From Lampris incognitus (Eukaryota; Chordata; Actinopteri; Lampriformes; Lampridae), in assembly GCF_029633865.1 (NCBI RefSeq), contig NC_079220.1:59884077-59948076 (forward strand): a stretch of 64,000 bases of DNA, in the 5' to 3' direction. Of the stretch, positions 45,201-58,900 are shown one piece after another (positions within the stretch are counted from its first letter, which is position 1; every line of letters begins with the position of its first letter). A model generated the notes under the pieces. The model was not told where the DNA came from. It did no database searches and saw only the letters and a list, made by a program, of their open reading frames with translations. Both the position numbers and the translations under genes were made by a program.

Positions 45201-46494
45201 ATGGTCAGCTGATGTTTAGGGTCTTCTATAATATTCAGCTGATGTTTAGGGTCTTCTATAATGGTCAGCTGATGTTTAGGGTCTTCTATAATGGTCAGCT
45301 GTTGTTTAGGGTCTTCTATAATATCCAGCTGATGTTTAGGGTCTTCTATAATGTTCAGCCGATGTTTAGGGTCTTCTTTAATGGTAGCTGATGTTTAGGG
45401 TCTTCTTTAATGGTCAGCTGATGTTTGGGGTCTTTAATGGTCAGCTGATGTTTAGGGTCTTCTATAATATTTAGCTGATGTTTAGGGTCTTCTATAATGG
45501 TCAGCTGATGTTTATGGTCTTCTATAATGTTCAGCTGATGTTTAGGGTTTTCTATAATGTTCAGCTGATGTTTAGGGTCTTCTTTAATGGTCAGCTGATG
45601 TTTAGGGTCTTCTATAATGTTCAGCCGATGTTTAGGGTCTTCTATAATATTCAGCTGATTTTTATGGTCTTCTGTAATGTTCAGCTGATGTTTAGGGTCG
45701 TCTTCTATAATGTTCAGCTGATGTTTAGGGTCTTCTATAATATTCAGCTGATGTTTAGGGTCTTCTATAATATTCAGCTGATGTTTAGGGTCTTTAATGG
45801 TCAGCTGATGTTTAGGGTCTTCTATAATGTTCAGCTGATGTTAAGGGTTTTCTATAATGTTCAGCTGATGTTTAGGGTCTTCTATAATGTTCAGCCGATG
45901 TTTAGGGTCTTCTATAATGTTCAGCTGATGTTTAGGGTCTTCTATAATATTCAGCTGATTTTTAGGATTTTCTGTAATGTTCAGCTGATGTTTAGGGTCG
46001 TCTTCTATAATGTTCACCTGATGTTTAGGGTCTTCTATAATATTCAGCTGATGTTTAGGGTCTTCTATAATGTTCAGCTGATTTTTATGGTCGTCTATAA
46101 TATGCAGCTGATGTTTATGGTCTTCTATAATGTTCATATGATGTTTAGGGTCTTCTATAATGTTCAGCTGATGTTAATGTCTTCTATAATGTTCAGCTGA
46201 TGTTTAGGGTCTTCTATAAGGTTCAGTTGATGTTAATGTCTTCTATAATATGCAGCTGATGTTTATGGTCTTCTAAAATGTTCAGCTGATGTTTAGGGTC
46301 TTCTGTAATGTTCAGCTGATGTTTAGGGTGTTCTATAATATTCAGCTGATGTTTAGGGTGTTCTATAATATTCAGCTGATGTTTATGGTCTTCTATAATA
46401 TGCAGCTGATGTTTATGGTCTTCTATAATGTTCAGCTGATGTTTAGGGTCTTCTTCTGTAATGTTCAGCTGATATTTAGGGTCTTCTTCTACAA
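42249..46494. repeat. 30-bp minisatellite array (about 140 units)
   Basis: Units of 30 bp: atgtttagggtcttctataa followed by tgttcagctg. Main variants are ggtcagctg, attcagctg and cagccg ends, ttcttta in place of ctata, a 24-bp unit lacking tctata, and 33-bp units with gggtcgtcttc. Variants cluster in blocks. Because lengths are multiples of three and one frame lacks stops, long frames (up to 446 codons of MFRVFYNVQL type) appear. I do not call them genes. The array begins about 70 bp after the second predicted donor of the CpG island. Confidence 0.97.
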
Positions 46495-47119
46495 TGAATA
46501 TCCACGCATGAGCTCATCCTTTGTATGCCTGGTTTAACAGAAATACAGAGCTAACCACATAGCAGGCATGGGCAAATGTGAACCAGGAAATGCCTATAGA
46601 ATGATTCTGTGTCAACTTGACCATTGTCTCTCAAACAATAAACCACTTCGCTGTGTGAACCACTCTATAGCCAATGCTGTTGTGCAAAGTGGGCTGGACA
46701 AACTGAAAAATGTAATTGGATCTCATGTAAATTTTGAATGTATTGTCAGAAGAAATGATAATCTTGTAAATGCTGGCAAAACATCCAGATTTCATATTTA
46801 AACATTAGGACTTGAAGTGCATTTTAAGCTTGTTTGACCTACATGATTAAAAATCTATCATAATAGTAATGCATTTTATTTGTGGACGCCTTAGAGAACA
46901 TAGTTAAAAACAAGCAGCACTGTATCAGACAGCATAAAGTCAAACAAAGCAGGCTAGGCTGACTTTGCTGGGTGGTTTGAGATCTGAGTCGTGGGGTGAG
47001 CTAGGGTGAACTCCTATCACGCTGACGTGCTCTAACCTATATATTTATGGAAATAAAGACCTGAGATGATCCCTCTCCGCTTCAGGAACAACCCCTCTGC
47101 AGGCCCCACTGCACTGCCT

Positions 47120-47124
<5 letters not shown>
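46495..47124. other. Spacer between arrays, no gene recognised
   Basis: Unique AT-rich sequence. A 77-codon + frame at 46568-46801 was considered and not accepted. Confidence 0.3.

Positions 47125-47197
<73 letters not shown>
47125..47197. repeat. (CA)n microsatellite
   Basis: Pure ca run of about 72 bp, followed by more CA/TG-rich sequence to about 47400. Confidence 0.97.
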
Positions 47198-47201
<4 letters not shown>

Positions 47202-47399
47202 CACATTCTCTTCCCCTCACAGCAAACTGTGCAAACACACTCTGCTCAGCCCTGTGTGTCTCTGCATGCACACATGTGTGCACACGCAGGATGCTTGCCA
47301 AACTGTAAACAAGCAGTATTGTCTGATGTGTGTGTGTGTGTGAGAGAATCAGTGTGCCTTTTGTGGGTTTGTTTGAGTTTGTGTGTGCGCATCTGTGTT

Positions 47400-48160
47400 T
47401 TAGTATGAGGGAGAGGGAGCTTGAGAGAGGCAGAGACAAAGAGAGCATTTCTCTTTACCCCAGAGCTTGGCTGAGTCCCAAATGAAAGGCTTTGGATATG
47501 ATGGGGCGACTGAGGCGACTCACTGCAGCCTTCACCAGTTACTCAGACTAAAGTTGGTTGTATGCCTCGCACAGGGTGGGTTTTAATCATTCTAATACAC
47601 AACATTCTCACAGTATCAACAAATATCATGTGTGTGTCTGTGTGTGTTTATTTGTGTGCATGTTTGCATCACATAGTGTTACGAATCCTCTTGCCTAATT
47701 GGGGTGGAGATGTACGTATATCTTCCCCAGTGTTGTGTTTATGTATTGTATGTACAAACACTAAAAGCCAGACATGGCTTTACTTGGTGTATAGTGCTAT
47801 TGCCTTTCGGTACTGAGCAGTGTCCCCATCACGGTCTTCTCTCATCATTTACTAGTTGCTACAGTATCTTGTAGAGCCTGGGACGGGGGCATCTACAATC
47901 TTCCTGTAGGTTGCATCCAGTGTAGTCTTGCAGAGGGCATGTGGAAAGAGGGTATGTTTGCCTTTAACTGTTTGCGTGACTTGAAAGATACATGCTAGTC
48001 ATTGCTTGTTTAGGGCACTCATTTTTGCATGTTGAATAACAGAATTTGACCCCAGTTATCTAAGGCCACTGGATTTTACAGCCCAGAGAAAATCAACAGG
48101 CTTTTACTGAACCTGCTTTTATGGCTTCAGGAGAGTAGGATGAAGAGAGTGTAGATGATG
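47400..48160. other. Spacer between arrays, no gene recognised
   Basis: No supported exon. GT-rich at 47620-47670. Confidence 0.3.
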
Positions 48161-48163
48161 TCT

Positions 48164-50792
48164 TGGAAGCTCTGTACTGAAGAAGATGCGTGTATGGTTT
48201 ATGCTGAAGAAGATAGGTGTATGATTTATACTGAAGATGGGTGTATGGTTTATGCTGAAGAAGATGGGTCTGTGGTTTATACTGAAGAAGATGGGTGTAT
48301 GGTTTATACTGAAGAAGATGGGTGTATGGTTTATACTGAAGAAGATGGGTCTATGGTTTATACTGAAGAAGATGGGTGTATGGTTTATACTGAAGAAGAT
48401 GGGTGTATGGTTTATACTGAAGAAGGTGGGTGTGTGGTTTATACAGAAGAAGATGGGTGTATGGGTTATGCTGGAGAAGATGGGTGTATGGGTTATGCTG
48501 GAGAAGATGGGTAAATGGTTTATACTGACGAAGATGGGTGTATGGTTTATGCTGAAGAAGATGGGTGTATGGTTTTTACTGAAGAAGATGAGTGTATGGG
48601 TTATGCTGAAGAAGATGGGTGTATGGTTTATGCTAAAGAAGATGGGTGTATGGTTTTACTGAAGACGATGGGTGTATTGTTTATACTGAAGAAGATGGGT
48701 GTATGGTTTTACTGAAGAAGATGGGTGTATGGTTTTACTGAAGAAGATGGGTGTATGGTTTATGCTGAAGAAGATGGGTGTATGGTTTATACTGAAGAAG
48801 ATGGGTGTATGGGTTATGCTGAAGAAGATGGGTGTATGGTTTATACTGAAGAAGATGGGTGTATGGTTTATACTGAAGAAGATGGGTGTATCGTTTATGC
48901 TGAAGAAGATGGGTGGATGGGTTATGCTGAAGAAGATGGGTGGATGATTTTGCTGAAGAAGATGGGTGGATGGTTTTGCTGAAGAAGATGGGTGTATGGG
49001 TTATGCTGAAGAAGATGGGTGTATGGGTTATGCTGAAGAAGATGCGTGTATGGGTTATGCTGAAGAAGATGGGTGGATGGTTTATGCTAAAGAAGATGGG
49101 TGGATGGTTTATGCTGAAGAAGATGGGTGTATGGTTTATACTGAAGAAGATGGGTGTATGGGTAATGCTTAAGAAGATGGGTGTATGGTTTATGCTGAAG
49201 AAGATGGGTGTATGGTTTTGTTGAAGATGGGTGTATGGTTTTGTTGAAGAAGATGGGTGTATGGGTTATACTGAAGAAGATGGGTGTATGGGTTATGCTG
49301 GAGAAGATGGGTAAATGGTTTATACTGAAGAAGATATGTGTATGGTTTATGCTGAAGAAGATGGGTGTATGGTTTATACTGAAGAAGATGGTTTTATGCT
49401 TTATACTGAAGAAGATGGGTGTATGGTTTATACTGAAGAAGATGGGTGTATGGGTTATGTTGAAGAAGATAGGTGTATCGTTTATACTGAAGAAGATGGG
49501 TGTATCGTTTTTCTGAAGAAGATGGTTTTATGCTTTATACTGAAGAAGATGGGTGTATGGTTTATACTGAAGAAGATGGGTGTATGGGTTATGCTGAAGA
49601 AGATAGGTGTATCGTTTATACTGAAGAAGATGGGTGTATCGTTTTTCTGAAGAAGATGGTTTTATGCTTTATACTGAAGAAGGTGGGTGTATGGCTTATG
49701 CTGAAGAAGATGGGTGTATGGCTTATGCTGAAGAAGATGGGTGTATGGTTTATACTGAAGAAGATGGTTTTATGCTTTATACTGAAGAAGATGGGTGTAT
49801 GGTTTATACTGAAGAAGATGGGTGTATGGGTTATGCTTAAGAAGATGGGTGTATGGGTTATGCTTAAGAAGATGGGTGTATGGTTTATGCTGAAGAAGAT
49901 GGGTGTATGGTTTTGTTGAAGAAGATGGGTGTATGGTTTTACTGAAGAAGATGGGTGTATGGGTTATGCTGAAGAAGATACGTGTATCGTTTATACTGAA
50001 GAAGATGGGTGTATGGGTTAAGCTGGAGAAGATGGGAAATGGTTTATACTGAAGAAGATATGTGTATGGTTTTGTTGAAGAAGATGGGTGTATGGGTTAT
50101 ACTGAAGAAGATGGGTGTATGGGTTATGCTGAAGAAGATAGGTGTATCGTTTATACTGAAGAAGATGGGTGTATCGTTTTTCTGAAGAAGATGGTTTTAT
50201 GCTTTATACTGAAGAAGGTGGGTGTATGGCTTATGCTGAAGAAGATGGGTGTATGGCTTATGCTGAAGAAGATGGGTGTATGGGTTATGCTGAAGAAGAT
50301 AGGTGTATCGTTTATACTGAAGAATATGGGTGTATCGTTTATCTGAAGAAGATGGTTTTATGCTTTATACTGAAGAAGGTGGGTGTATGGCTTATGCTGA
50401 AGAAGATGGGTGTATGGTTTATACTGAAGAAGATGGGTGTATGGGTTATGCTGAAGAAGATAGGTGTATCATTTATACTGAAGAAGATGGGTGTATCGTT
50501 TTTCTGAAGAAGATGGTTTTATGCTTTATACTGAAGAAGGTGGGTGTATGGCTTATGCTGAAGAAGATGGGTGTATGGCTTATGCTGAAGAAGATGGGTG
50601 TATGGTTTTGCTGAAGAAGATGGGTGTATGGTTTATACTGAAGAAGATGGGTGTATGGGTTATGCTGAAGAAGATAGGTGTATGTTTTATGCTGAAGAAG
50701 ATGGGTGTATGGTTTTACTGAAGAAGATAGGTGTATGTTTTATGCTGAAGAAGATGAGTGTATGATTTGTGCTGAAGAAGATGGGTGTATGG
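48164..50792. repeat. 27-bp minisatellite array (about 97 units)
   Basis: Unit of 27 bp: atgggtgtatggtttatact followed by gaagaag. Variants have gggttatgct, gtttttct or gttttact (26 bp and shorter) and cttatgct. Two forward frames are open at once (CMVYTEEDG and MGVWFILKK), and unit-length changes switch between them, which argues against coding. The + strand has about nine G to one C per unit. Confidence 0.97.
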
Positions 50793-50799
50793 TACAAGG

Positions 50800-51650
50800 T
50801 CTATGCATATGAGATACAGACTCAATTTGTTATTGAGTTAGTTGAATATACTGTGATACACATCGTTTTCTCTGTCTCGCAGACACACACTACACATAAA
50901 CATCCTTGTAAATTAAGCACACACCCACACCCACTCACACGCACACACCCAAACACACACGCACTCTCTTTCTTTCCTTTTATGGTAATTTCCTCACATA
51001 CTGAACAAGTTGCATTCCGTCATTACATGCACACTGATGCACACATCACATACACTAACACACACATTTTACACACACACACACACACATACACACACAC
51101 GCACACACACACACAAGATCTGTGTATATCTGTCTCAAATACATTCACACATAGATACAAGTGCTGTACACACATCCACACATTCACATGCATGCATGTA
51201 CAAGAGGACAATACACACTATGTCGTCCATACACACAAGAGCCATCCTCACTGACATACATGCACAACGACATACCATAATGAAGGACTTTGTTTCTGAG
51301 GGTTAAATGGAAACCTTGCATTACACAGAATAGATTTCAAGACGTGTTCTCTCGGAAATGGTCAGAGAAGGTGAAAGAATGTGAACGAGGATTGTTGGAA
51401 ATGTATTTCAATATAGTTGGCCTCAGAAACTGCTCTGGGAATGTCTTCTGATCAACCCCTGGTGCGCACCCCAAACTCTGTCAGCTTTTTAAGTTTGGTT
51501 TTGTATTATTTTGAGAAACTAACTTAGTAATTGAATATTTTCACTAAAGCTTGACTAAAATCTATATCTTGTGTTTGCTTGTTCTACAGTTACCACAACT
51601 CACAAACAACCCATTTTCTTCTACAGTACAAAACATTGTTACAAATGCAA
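50800..51650. other. Intergenic, CA-rich, no gene recognised
   Basis: Interrupted (CA)n from about 50880 to 51240, then AT-rich sequence up to the truncated LINE. Confidence 0.4.
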
Positions 51651-51654
51651 TGCA

Positions 51655-52975
51655 AAGTCTTTAACCAGTGGAACGTTTTGACAGTGGAGATCGTCCTCTC
51701 TACCCTCGAGGGGCTGGGTGTCACAGGCTCTGCACTCTCAATGTTTGCAACCTACCTGATGGGTCGCTCCTACCGGGTGACGTGGAGGGGATCTGTGTCA
51801 GAGCCTCACAGACTGACTACAGGCGTTCCACAGGGTTCGGTTCTGGGTCCTCTCCTTTTCTCCCAGTACACGACATCCCTGGGTTCTGTTATTCGCTCGC
51901 ATGGCTTCTGTTACCATTGTTATGCCGATGACACCCAGCTGATCTTGTCCTTTCCTCCCTCTGACACACAAGTAGAGACACGCATTGCGGCGTGCTTGAC
52001 TGACATCTCGGAGTGGATGGCGACACACCACCTGAAGCTCAATGTGGACAGGACAGAGCTGATGTTCCTCTCGGGGAAAGGTTGCCCGCACCGAGACCTG
52101 GCCATCACCATTGACAACACTGTGGTGATGCCAACTCAGACTGTGAGGAATCTGGGTGTGATCCTGGATGACCAACTGTCATTTGCTGAAAACGTTGCAT
52201 CAGTTGCTCGCTCCTGCATATTTCTCCTCTATAACATCAGGAGGATTCGCCCATTCCTCACCAACAAGATGGCACAGGTGCTCATCCAGGCTCTGGTCAT
52301 CTCCCGGCTGGACTACGGCAACTCCCTCCTTGCTGGCACCCCGGCGTCGGCCATCAGACCTCTGGAGCTTGTTCAGAAAGCTGAAGCTCTTCTGGTGTTC
52401 AACCGACCAAAGTTCTCCCACACAACTCCCCTTCTCATGTCCCTACACTGGCTCCCAATAGCTGCTCGCATCCAGTTTAAGACTCTGGTGCTAGCCTACA
52501 GGGCAGTGAAAGGATCAGCTCCTTCCTATCTCCAGGCCATGGTCAAGCCCTGACCCCCGCCCGACCACTTCGCTCTGCTGCCTCGGGACGCATGGTTGCC
52601 CTGTCGCTCAGAGGTCCCTGCTGCTGATCGACCCGGTCACGGCTCTTTTCTATCCTGGCCCCACAGTGGTGGAATGAACTCCCCACTGATGTCAGGACAG
52701 CGGAGTCGCTGACCATCTTTCAGCGCAGGTTGAAAACTCACCTCTTTAAGAACTACTACCCTGTTACCTGTTCTTAGCACTTATTGTATTCACTCATTTC
52801 CAAAAAAAAACAAAATCTTTCTTGCACTTTTACTTTAGCGCTGGTTTTGCTCTTAGGTGCTTGTTTAGATGCACTTATGACCTCTGATGACTAGCAGTTC
52901 TCCTGATTTCCTACGATAAATGCATTTATTGTAAGTTGCTTTGGATAAAAGCGTCGGCTAAATGACCGTAATGTA
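51655..52975 (+). pseudogene. L2-type LINE 3' fragment, copy 2
   Basis: Reads VEIVLSTLEGLGVTGSALSM, RLTTGVPQGSVLGPLLFSQY, CYADDTQLILSFPPSD, HHLKLNVDRTELMFLSGK, VRNLGVILDDQLSFAENVAS and HWLPIAARIQFKTLVLAYRA, the RT palm and thumb of a fish L2/CR1-like ORF2. YADD is intact. A two-base loss relative to the copy at 26172 gives a stop at 52551. The 3' end ttggataaaagcgtcggcta aatgaccg is intact and the 55-bp array starts immediately after it. It is 5'-truncated. Confidence 0.93.
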
Positions 52976-55900
52976 ATGTTTTTACAGTGGAGACGTTGTT
53001 TTGTGGGGCCAGATTTATTAGATGTGTAAAGGGGTTTTGACAGTGAAAACGGTGTTTTGTGGGGTCAAATGTATTGGACATGTAAAGGGTTTTTTTCAGT
53101 GGAGACGGTGTTTTCTGGGGTCAGATGTATTGGACATGTAAAGGGGTTTTGACAGTGCAGACATTGTTTTGTGGTGTCAGATGTATTGGGCATATAAAGG
53201 GTTTTTTACAGTAGAGACATTGTTTTGTGGGGTCAGATGTATTGGACATGTAAAGAGGTTTTGACAGTGGAGACCGTGTTTTGTCGGTCAGATGTATTGC
53301 AAATATAAAGTGGTTTTGACAGTGGAGACCGTGTTTTGTCGGTCAGATGTATTGGACATGTAAAGGGGTTTTGACAGTGGAGACGGTGTTTTGTGGGGTC
53401 AGATGTATTGGACATGTAAAGGGGTTTTGACAGTGGAGACGGTGTTTCGTGGGGTCAGATGTATTGGACATGTAAAGGGGTTTTGATAGTGGAGACGGTG
53501 TTTTGTGGGTCAGATGTATTGGACATGTAAAGGGGTTTTGACAGTGAAGACGGTGTTTTGTGGGTCAGATGTATTGGACATGTAAAGGGGTTTTGACAGT
53601 GGAGACGGTGTTTTGTGGGGTCAGATGTATTGGACATGTAAAGAGGTTTTGACAGTGGAGACGGTGTTTCGTGTGGTCAGATGTATTGGACATGTAAAGG
53701 GGTTTTGATAGTGGAGACGGTGTTTTGTGGGTCAGATGTATTGGATATGTAAAGAGGTTTTGACAGTGGAGACGGTGTTTTGTGTGGGTCAGTTGTATTG
53801 GACATGTAAAGGGGTTTTGACAGTGGAGACGGTGTTTTGTGGGTCAGATGTATTGGACACGGAAAGGGGTTTTGACAGTGGAGATGGTGTTTTGTGGGGT
53901 CAGATATATTGGACATGTAAAGGGTTTTTTACAGTGGAGATGGTGTTTTGTGGGTCTGATGTATTGGACATGTAAAGGGGTTTTTTACAGTGGAGACGGT
54001 GTTTTGTGGGTCAGATGTATTGGACGTGTAAAGAGGTTTTTACAGTTTAGACGGTGTTTTGTGGGGTCAGATGTATTGGACATGTAAAGGGGTTTTGACA
54101 GTGGAGACATTGTTTTGTGGGGTCAAATGTATTGGACATGTAAAGGGGGTTTGACGGTGGAGACGTTTTTTTTTTTAGGTCAGATATATTGGACATATAA
54201 AGAGGTTTTTACACTAGAGAGGTTGTTTTGTGTGGACATTTGTTTTGTGGGGTCAGATATATTGGACATGTAAAGAGGTTTTTACTGTGGAGACGTTGTT
54301 TTGTGGGGTCAGATGTATTGGACATGTAAAAGGGTTTTCACAGTGGAGACGGTTGTTTTGTTGGGTCAGATGTATTGGACATGTAAAGAAGTTTTTACTG
54401 TGGAGACGTTGTTTTGTGGGGTCAGATGTATTGGACATGTAAAAGGGTTTTCACAGTGGAGACGGTTGTTTTGTTGGGTCATATGTATAGGACATGTAAA
54501 GATGTTATTACAGTGGAAACGGTGTTTTATGGGGTCAGATATATTGGACATGTAAAGGGGTTTTGACAATTGAGACTGTGTTTTGTGGGGTCAGATGTAT
54601 TGGACATGTAAAGGGGTTTTTACAGTGGAGACGGTGTTTTGTGGGGTCAGATGTATTGGACATGTAAAGAGGTTTTCACAGTGAAGACGTTTTGTAGGGT
54701 CACATGTATTGGACATGTAAAGAGGTTTTCACAGTGGAGACGTTTTATGGGGTCAGATGTATTGGACATGTAAAGGGTTTTTTACAGTAGAGACATTGTT
54801 TTGTGGGGTCAGATGTATTGGACATGTAAAGGGGTTTTGACAGTGGAGACGGTGTTTTGTGGGTCCGATGTATTGGACATGTAAAGAGGTTTTGACAGTG
54901 GAGACGGTGTTTTGTGGGTCAGATGTATTGGACATGTAAAGGGCTTTTGACAGTGGAGACGGTGTTTTGTGGGTCAGATGTATTGGACATGTAAAGGGGT
55001 TTTGACAGTGGAGACGGTGTTTTGTGGGTCAGATGTATTGGATATGTAAAGGGGTTTTGACAGTGGAGACGGTGTTTTGTGGGGTCAGATGTATTGGACA
55101 TGTAAAGAGGTTTTCACAGTGAAGACGTTTTGTAGGGTCACATGTATTGGACATGTAAAGAGGTTTTCACAGTGGAGACGTTTTGTGGGGTCAGATGTAT
55201 TGTACATGTAAAGGGTTTTTTACAGTAGAGACATTGTTTTGTGGGGTCAGATGTATTGGACATGTAAAGGGGTTTTGACAGTGGAGACGGTGTTTTGTGG
55301 GTCCGATGTATTGGACATGTAAAGGGGTTTTGACATTGGACATGGTGTTTTGTGGGTCAGATGTATTGGACATGTAAAGGGCTTTTGACAGTGGAGACGG
55401 TGTTTTGTGGGTCAGATGTATTGGACATGTAAAGGGGTTTTGACAGTGGAGACGGTGTTTTGTGGGTCAGATGTATTGGACATGTAAAGGGGTTTTGACA
55501 GTGGAGACGGTGTTTTGTGGGTCAGATGTATTGGACATGTAAAGGGGTTTTGACAGTGGAGATGGTGTTTCGTGGGTCAGATGTATTGGACATGTCAAGA
55601 GGTTTTGACAGTGAAGACGGTGTTTTGTGGGTCAGATGTATTGGACATGTAAAGAGGTTTTGACAGTGGAGACGGTGTTTCGTGTGGTCAGATGTATTGG
55701 ACATGTAAAGGGGTTTTGATAGTGGAGACGGTGTTTTGTGGGTCAGATGTATTGGATATGTAAAGAGGTTTTGACAGTGGAGACGGTGTTTTGTGTGGGT
55801 CAGTTGTATTGGACATGTAAAGGGGTTTTGACAGTGGAGACGGTGTTTTGTGGGTCAGATGTATTGGACACGGAAAGGGGTTTTGACAGTGGAGATGGTG

Positions 55901-58900
55901 TTTTGTGGGGTCAGATATATTGGACATGTAAAGGGTTTTTTACAGTGGAGATGGTGTTTTGTGGGTCTGATGTATTGGACATGTAAAGGGGTTTTTTACA
56001 GTGGAGACGGTGTTTTGTGGGTCAGATGTATTGGACGTGTAAAGAGGTTTTTACAGTTTAGACGGTGTTTTGTGGGGTCAGATGTATTGGACATGTAAAG
56101 GGGTTTTGACAGTGGAGACATTGTTTTGTGGGGTCAAATGTATTGGACATGTAAAGGGGGTTTGACGGTGGAGACATTGTTTTGTGGGGTCAAATGTATT
56201 GGACATGTAAAGGGGGTTTGACGGTGGAGACGTTTTTTTTTTTTAGGTCAGATATATTGGACATATAAAGAGGTTTTTACACTAGAGAGGTTGTTTTGTG
56301 TGGACATTTGTTTTGTGGGGTCAGATATATTGGACATGTAAAGAGGTTTTTACTGTGGAGACGTTGTTTTGTGGGGTCAGATGTATTGGACATGTAAAAG
56401 GGTTTTCACAGTGGAGACGGTTGTTTTGTTGGGTCAGATGTATTGGACATGTAAAGAAGTTTTTACTGTGGAGACGTTGTTTTGTGGGGTCAGATGTATT
56501 GGACATGTAAAAGGGTTTTCACAGTGGAGACGGTTGTTTTGTTGGGTCATATGTATAGGACATGTAAAGATGTTATTACAGTGGAAACGGTGTTTTATGG
56601 GGTCAGATATATTGGACATGTAAAGGGGTTTTGACAATTGAGACTGTGTTTTGTGGGGTCAGATGTATTGGACATGTAAAGGGGTTTTTACAGTGGAGAC
56701 GGTGTTTTGTGGGGTCAGATGTATTGGACATGTAAAGAGGTTTTCACAGTGAAGACGTTTTGTAGGGTCACATGTATTGGACATGTAAAGAGGTTTTCAC
56801 AGTGGAGACGTTTTATGGGGTCAGATGTATTGGACATGTAAAGGGTTTTTTACAGTAGAGACATTGTTTTGTGGGGTCAGATGTATTGGACATGTAAAGG
56901 GGTTTTGACAGTGGAGACGGTGTTTTGTGGGTCCGATGTATTGGACATGTAAAGAGGTTTTGACAGTGGAGACGGTGTTTTGTGGGTCAGATGTATTGGA
57001 CATGTAAAGGGCTTTTGACAGTGGAGACGGTGTTTTGTGGGTCAGATGTATTGGACATGTAAAGGGGTTTTGACAGTGGAGACGGTGTTTTGTGGGTCAG
57101 ATGTATTGGATATGTAAAGGGGTTTTGACAGTGGAGACGGTGTTTTGTGGGGTCAGATGTATTGGACATGTAAAGAGGTTTTCACAGTGAAGACGTTTTG
57201 TAGGGTCACATGTATTGGACATGTAAAGAGGTTTTCACAGTGGAGACGTTTTGTGGGGTCAGATGTATTGTACATGTAAAGGGTTTTTTACAGTAGAGAC
57301 ATTGTTTTGTGGGGTCAGATGTATTGGACATGTAAAGGGGTTTTGACAGTGGAGACGGTGTTTTGTGGGTCCGATGTATTGGACATGTAAAGGGGTTTTG
57401 ACATTGGACATGGTGTTTTGTGGGTCAGATGTATTGGACATGTAAAGGGCTTTTGACAGTGGAGACGGTGTTTTGTGGGTCAGATGTATTGGACATGTAA
57501 AGGGGTTTTGACAGTGGAGACGGTGTTTTGTGGGTCAGATGTATTGGACATGTAAAGGGGTTTTGACAGTGGAGACGGTGTTTTGTGGGTCAGATGTATT
57601 GGACATGTAAAGGGGTTTTGACAGTGGAGACGGTGTTTTGTGGGTCAGATGTATTGGACATGTAAAGGGGTTTTGACAGTGGAGACGGTGTTTTGTGGGG
57701 TCAGATGTATTGGACATGTAAAGGGGTTTTGACAGTGGAGATGGTGTTTCGTGGGTCAGATGTATTGGACATGTCAAGAGGTTTTGACAGTGGAGACGGT
57801 GTTTTGTGGGGTCAGATGTATTGGACATGTAAATGGGTTTTGACAGTGGAAACTGTTTCGTGGGTCAGATGTATTGCACATGTAAAGAGGTTTTGACAGT
57901 GGAGATGGTGTTTTGTGGGTCAGATGTATTGGACATGTAAAGGGGTTTTGACAGTGGAAACGTTTTGTGTGGACCTTTGTTTTGTGGGGTCAGACATATT
58001 GGACATGTAAAAGGGTTTTGACAGTGGAGACGGTGTTTTGTGGGGTCAGACGTATCGGACATGTAAAGATGTTTTTACAGTGCAGACAGTGTTTTATGGG
58101 GTCAAATGTATTGGACATGTAAAGGGGGTTTGACGGTGGAGACGTTTTTTTTTTAGGTCAGATATATTGGACATATAAAGAGGTTTTTACACTAGAGAGG
58201 TTGTTTTGTGTGGACATTTGTTTTGTGGGGTCAGATATATTGGACATGTAAAGAGGTTTTTAAAGTGGAGACGATGTTTTGTTGGGTCAGATGTATTGGA
58301 CATGTAAAGAAGTTTTTACAGTGGAGACGTTTTGTGGGGTCAGATGTATTGGACATGTAAAAGGGTTTTCACAGTGGAGACGGTTGTTTTGTTGGGTCAT
58401 ATGTATAGGACATGTAAAGATGTTATTACAGTGGAAACGGTGTTTTATGGGGTCAGATATATTGGACATGTATAGAGGTTTTGACAATTGAGACTGTGTT
58501 TTGTGGGGTCAATGTATTGGACATGTAAAGGGGTTTTGACAGTGGAGACGGTGTTTTGTGAGGTCAGATGTATTGGACATGTAAAGAGGTTTTTAAAGTT
58601 GAGACGATGTTTTGTTGGGTCAGATGTATTGGACATGTAAAGAGGTGTTTACTGTAGAGACATTGTTTTGTGGGGCCAGATGGTTTGTGGCGTCAGATGT
58701 ATTGGAAATGTAAAGACGTTTTTTACAGTGGTGATGGTTTTTTGCAAGGTCAAATGTATTGGATATGTAAATGGGTTTTTACAGTGGAAACTGTTTTGTG
58801 GGGTCAAATGTATTGGACATGTAAAGAGGTTTTTGCAGTGGAGACGGTGTTTTCTGGGGTCTGATGTATTGGACATGTGAAGGGGTTTTGACAGTGGAGA

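Noticed and set aside
42249-46494. Telomeric repeat (tttaggg in each 30-bp unit)
   Set aside because: Only one ttaggg per 30 bp and no tandem hexamers, so this is not an interstitial telomere.
46568-46801. 77-codon + strand frame between arrays
   Set aside because: Single-exon, no recognisable domain, and no splice or promoter context.
48155-50721. Many 60-160 codon frames in the 27-bp array
   Set aside because: Two frames are open at the same time, and unit-length variants switch frames, which is not expected for coding sequence.
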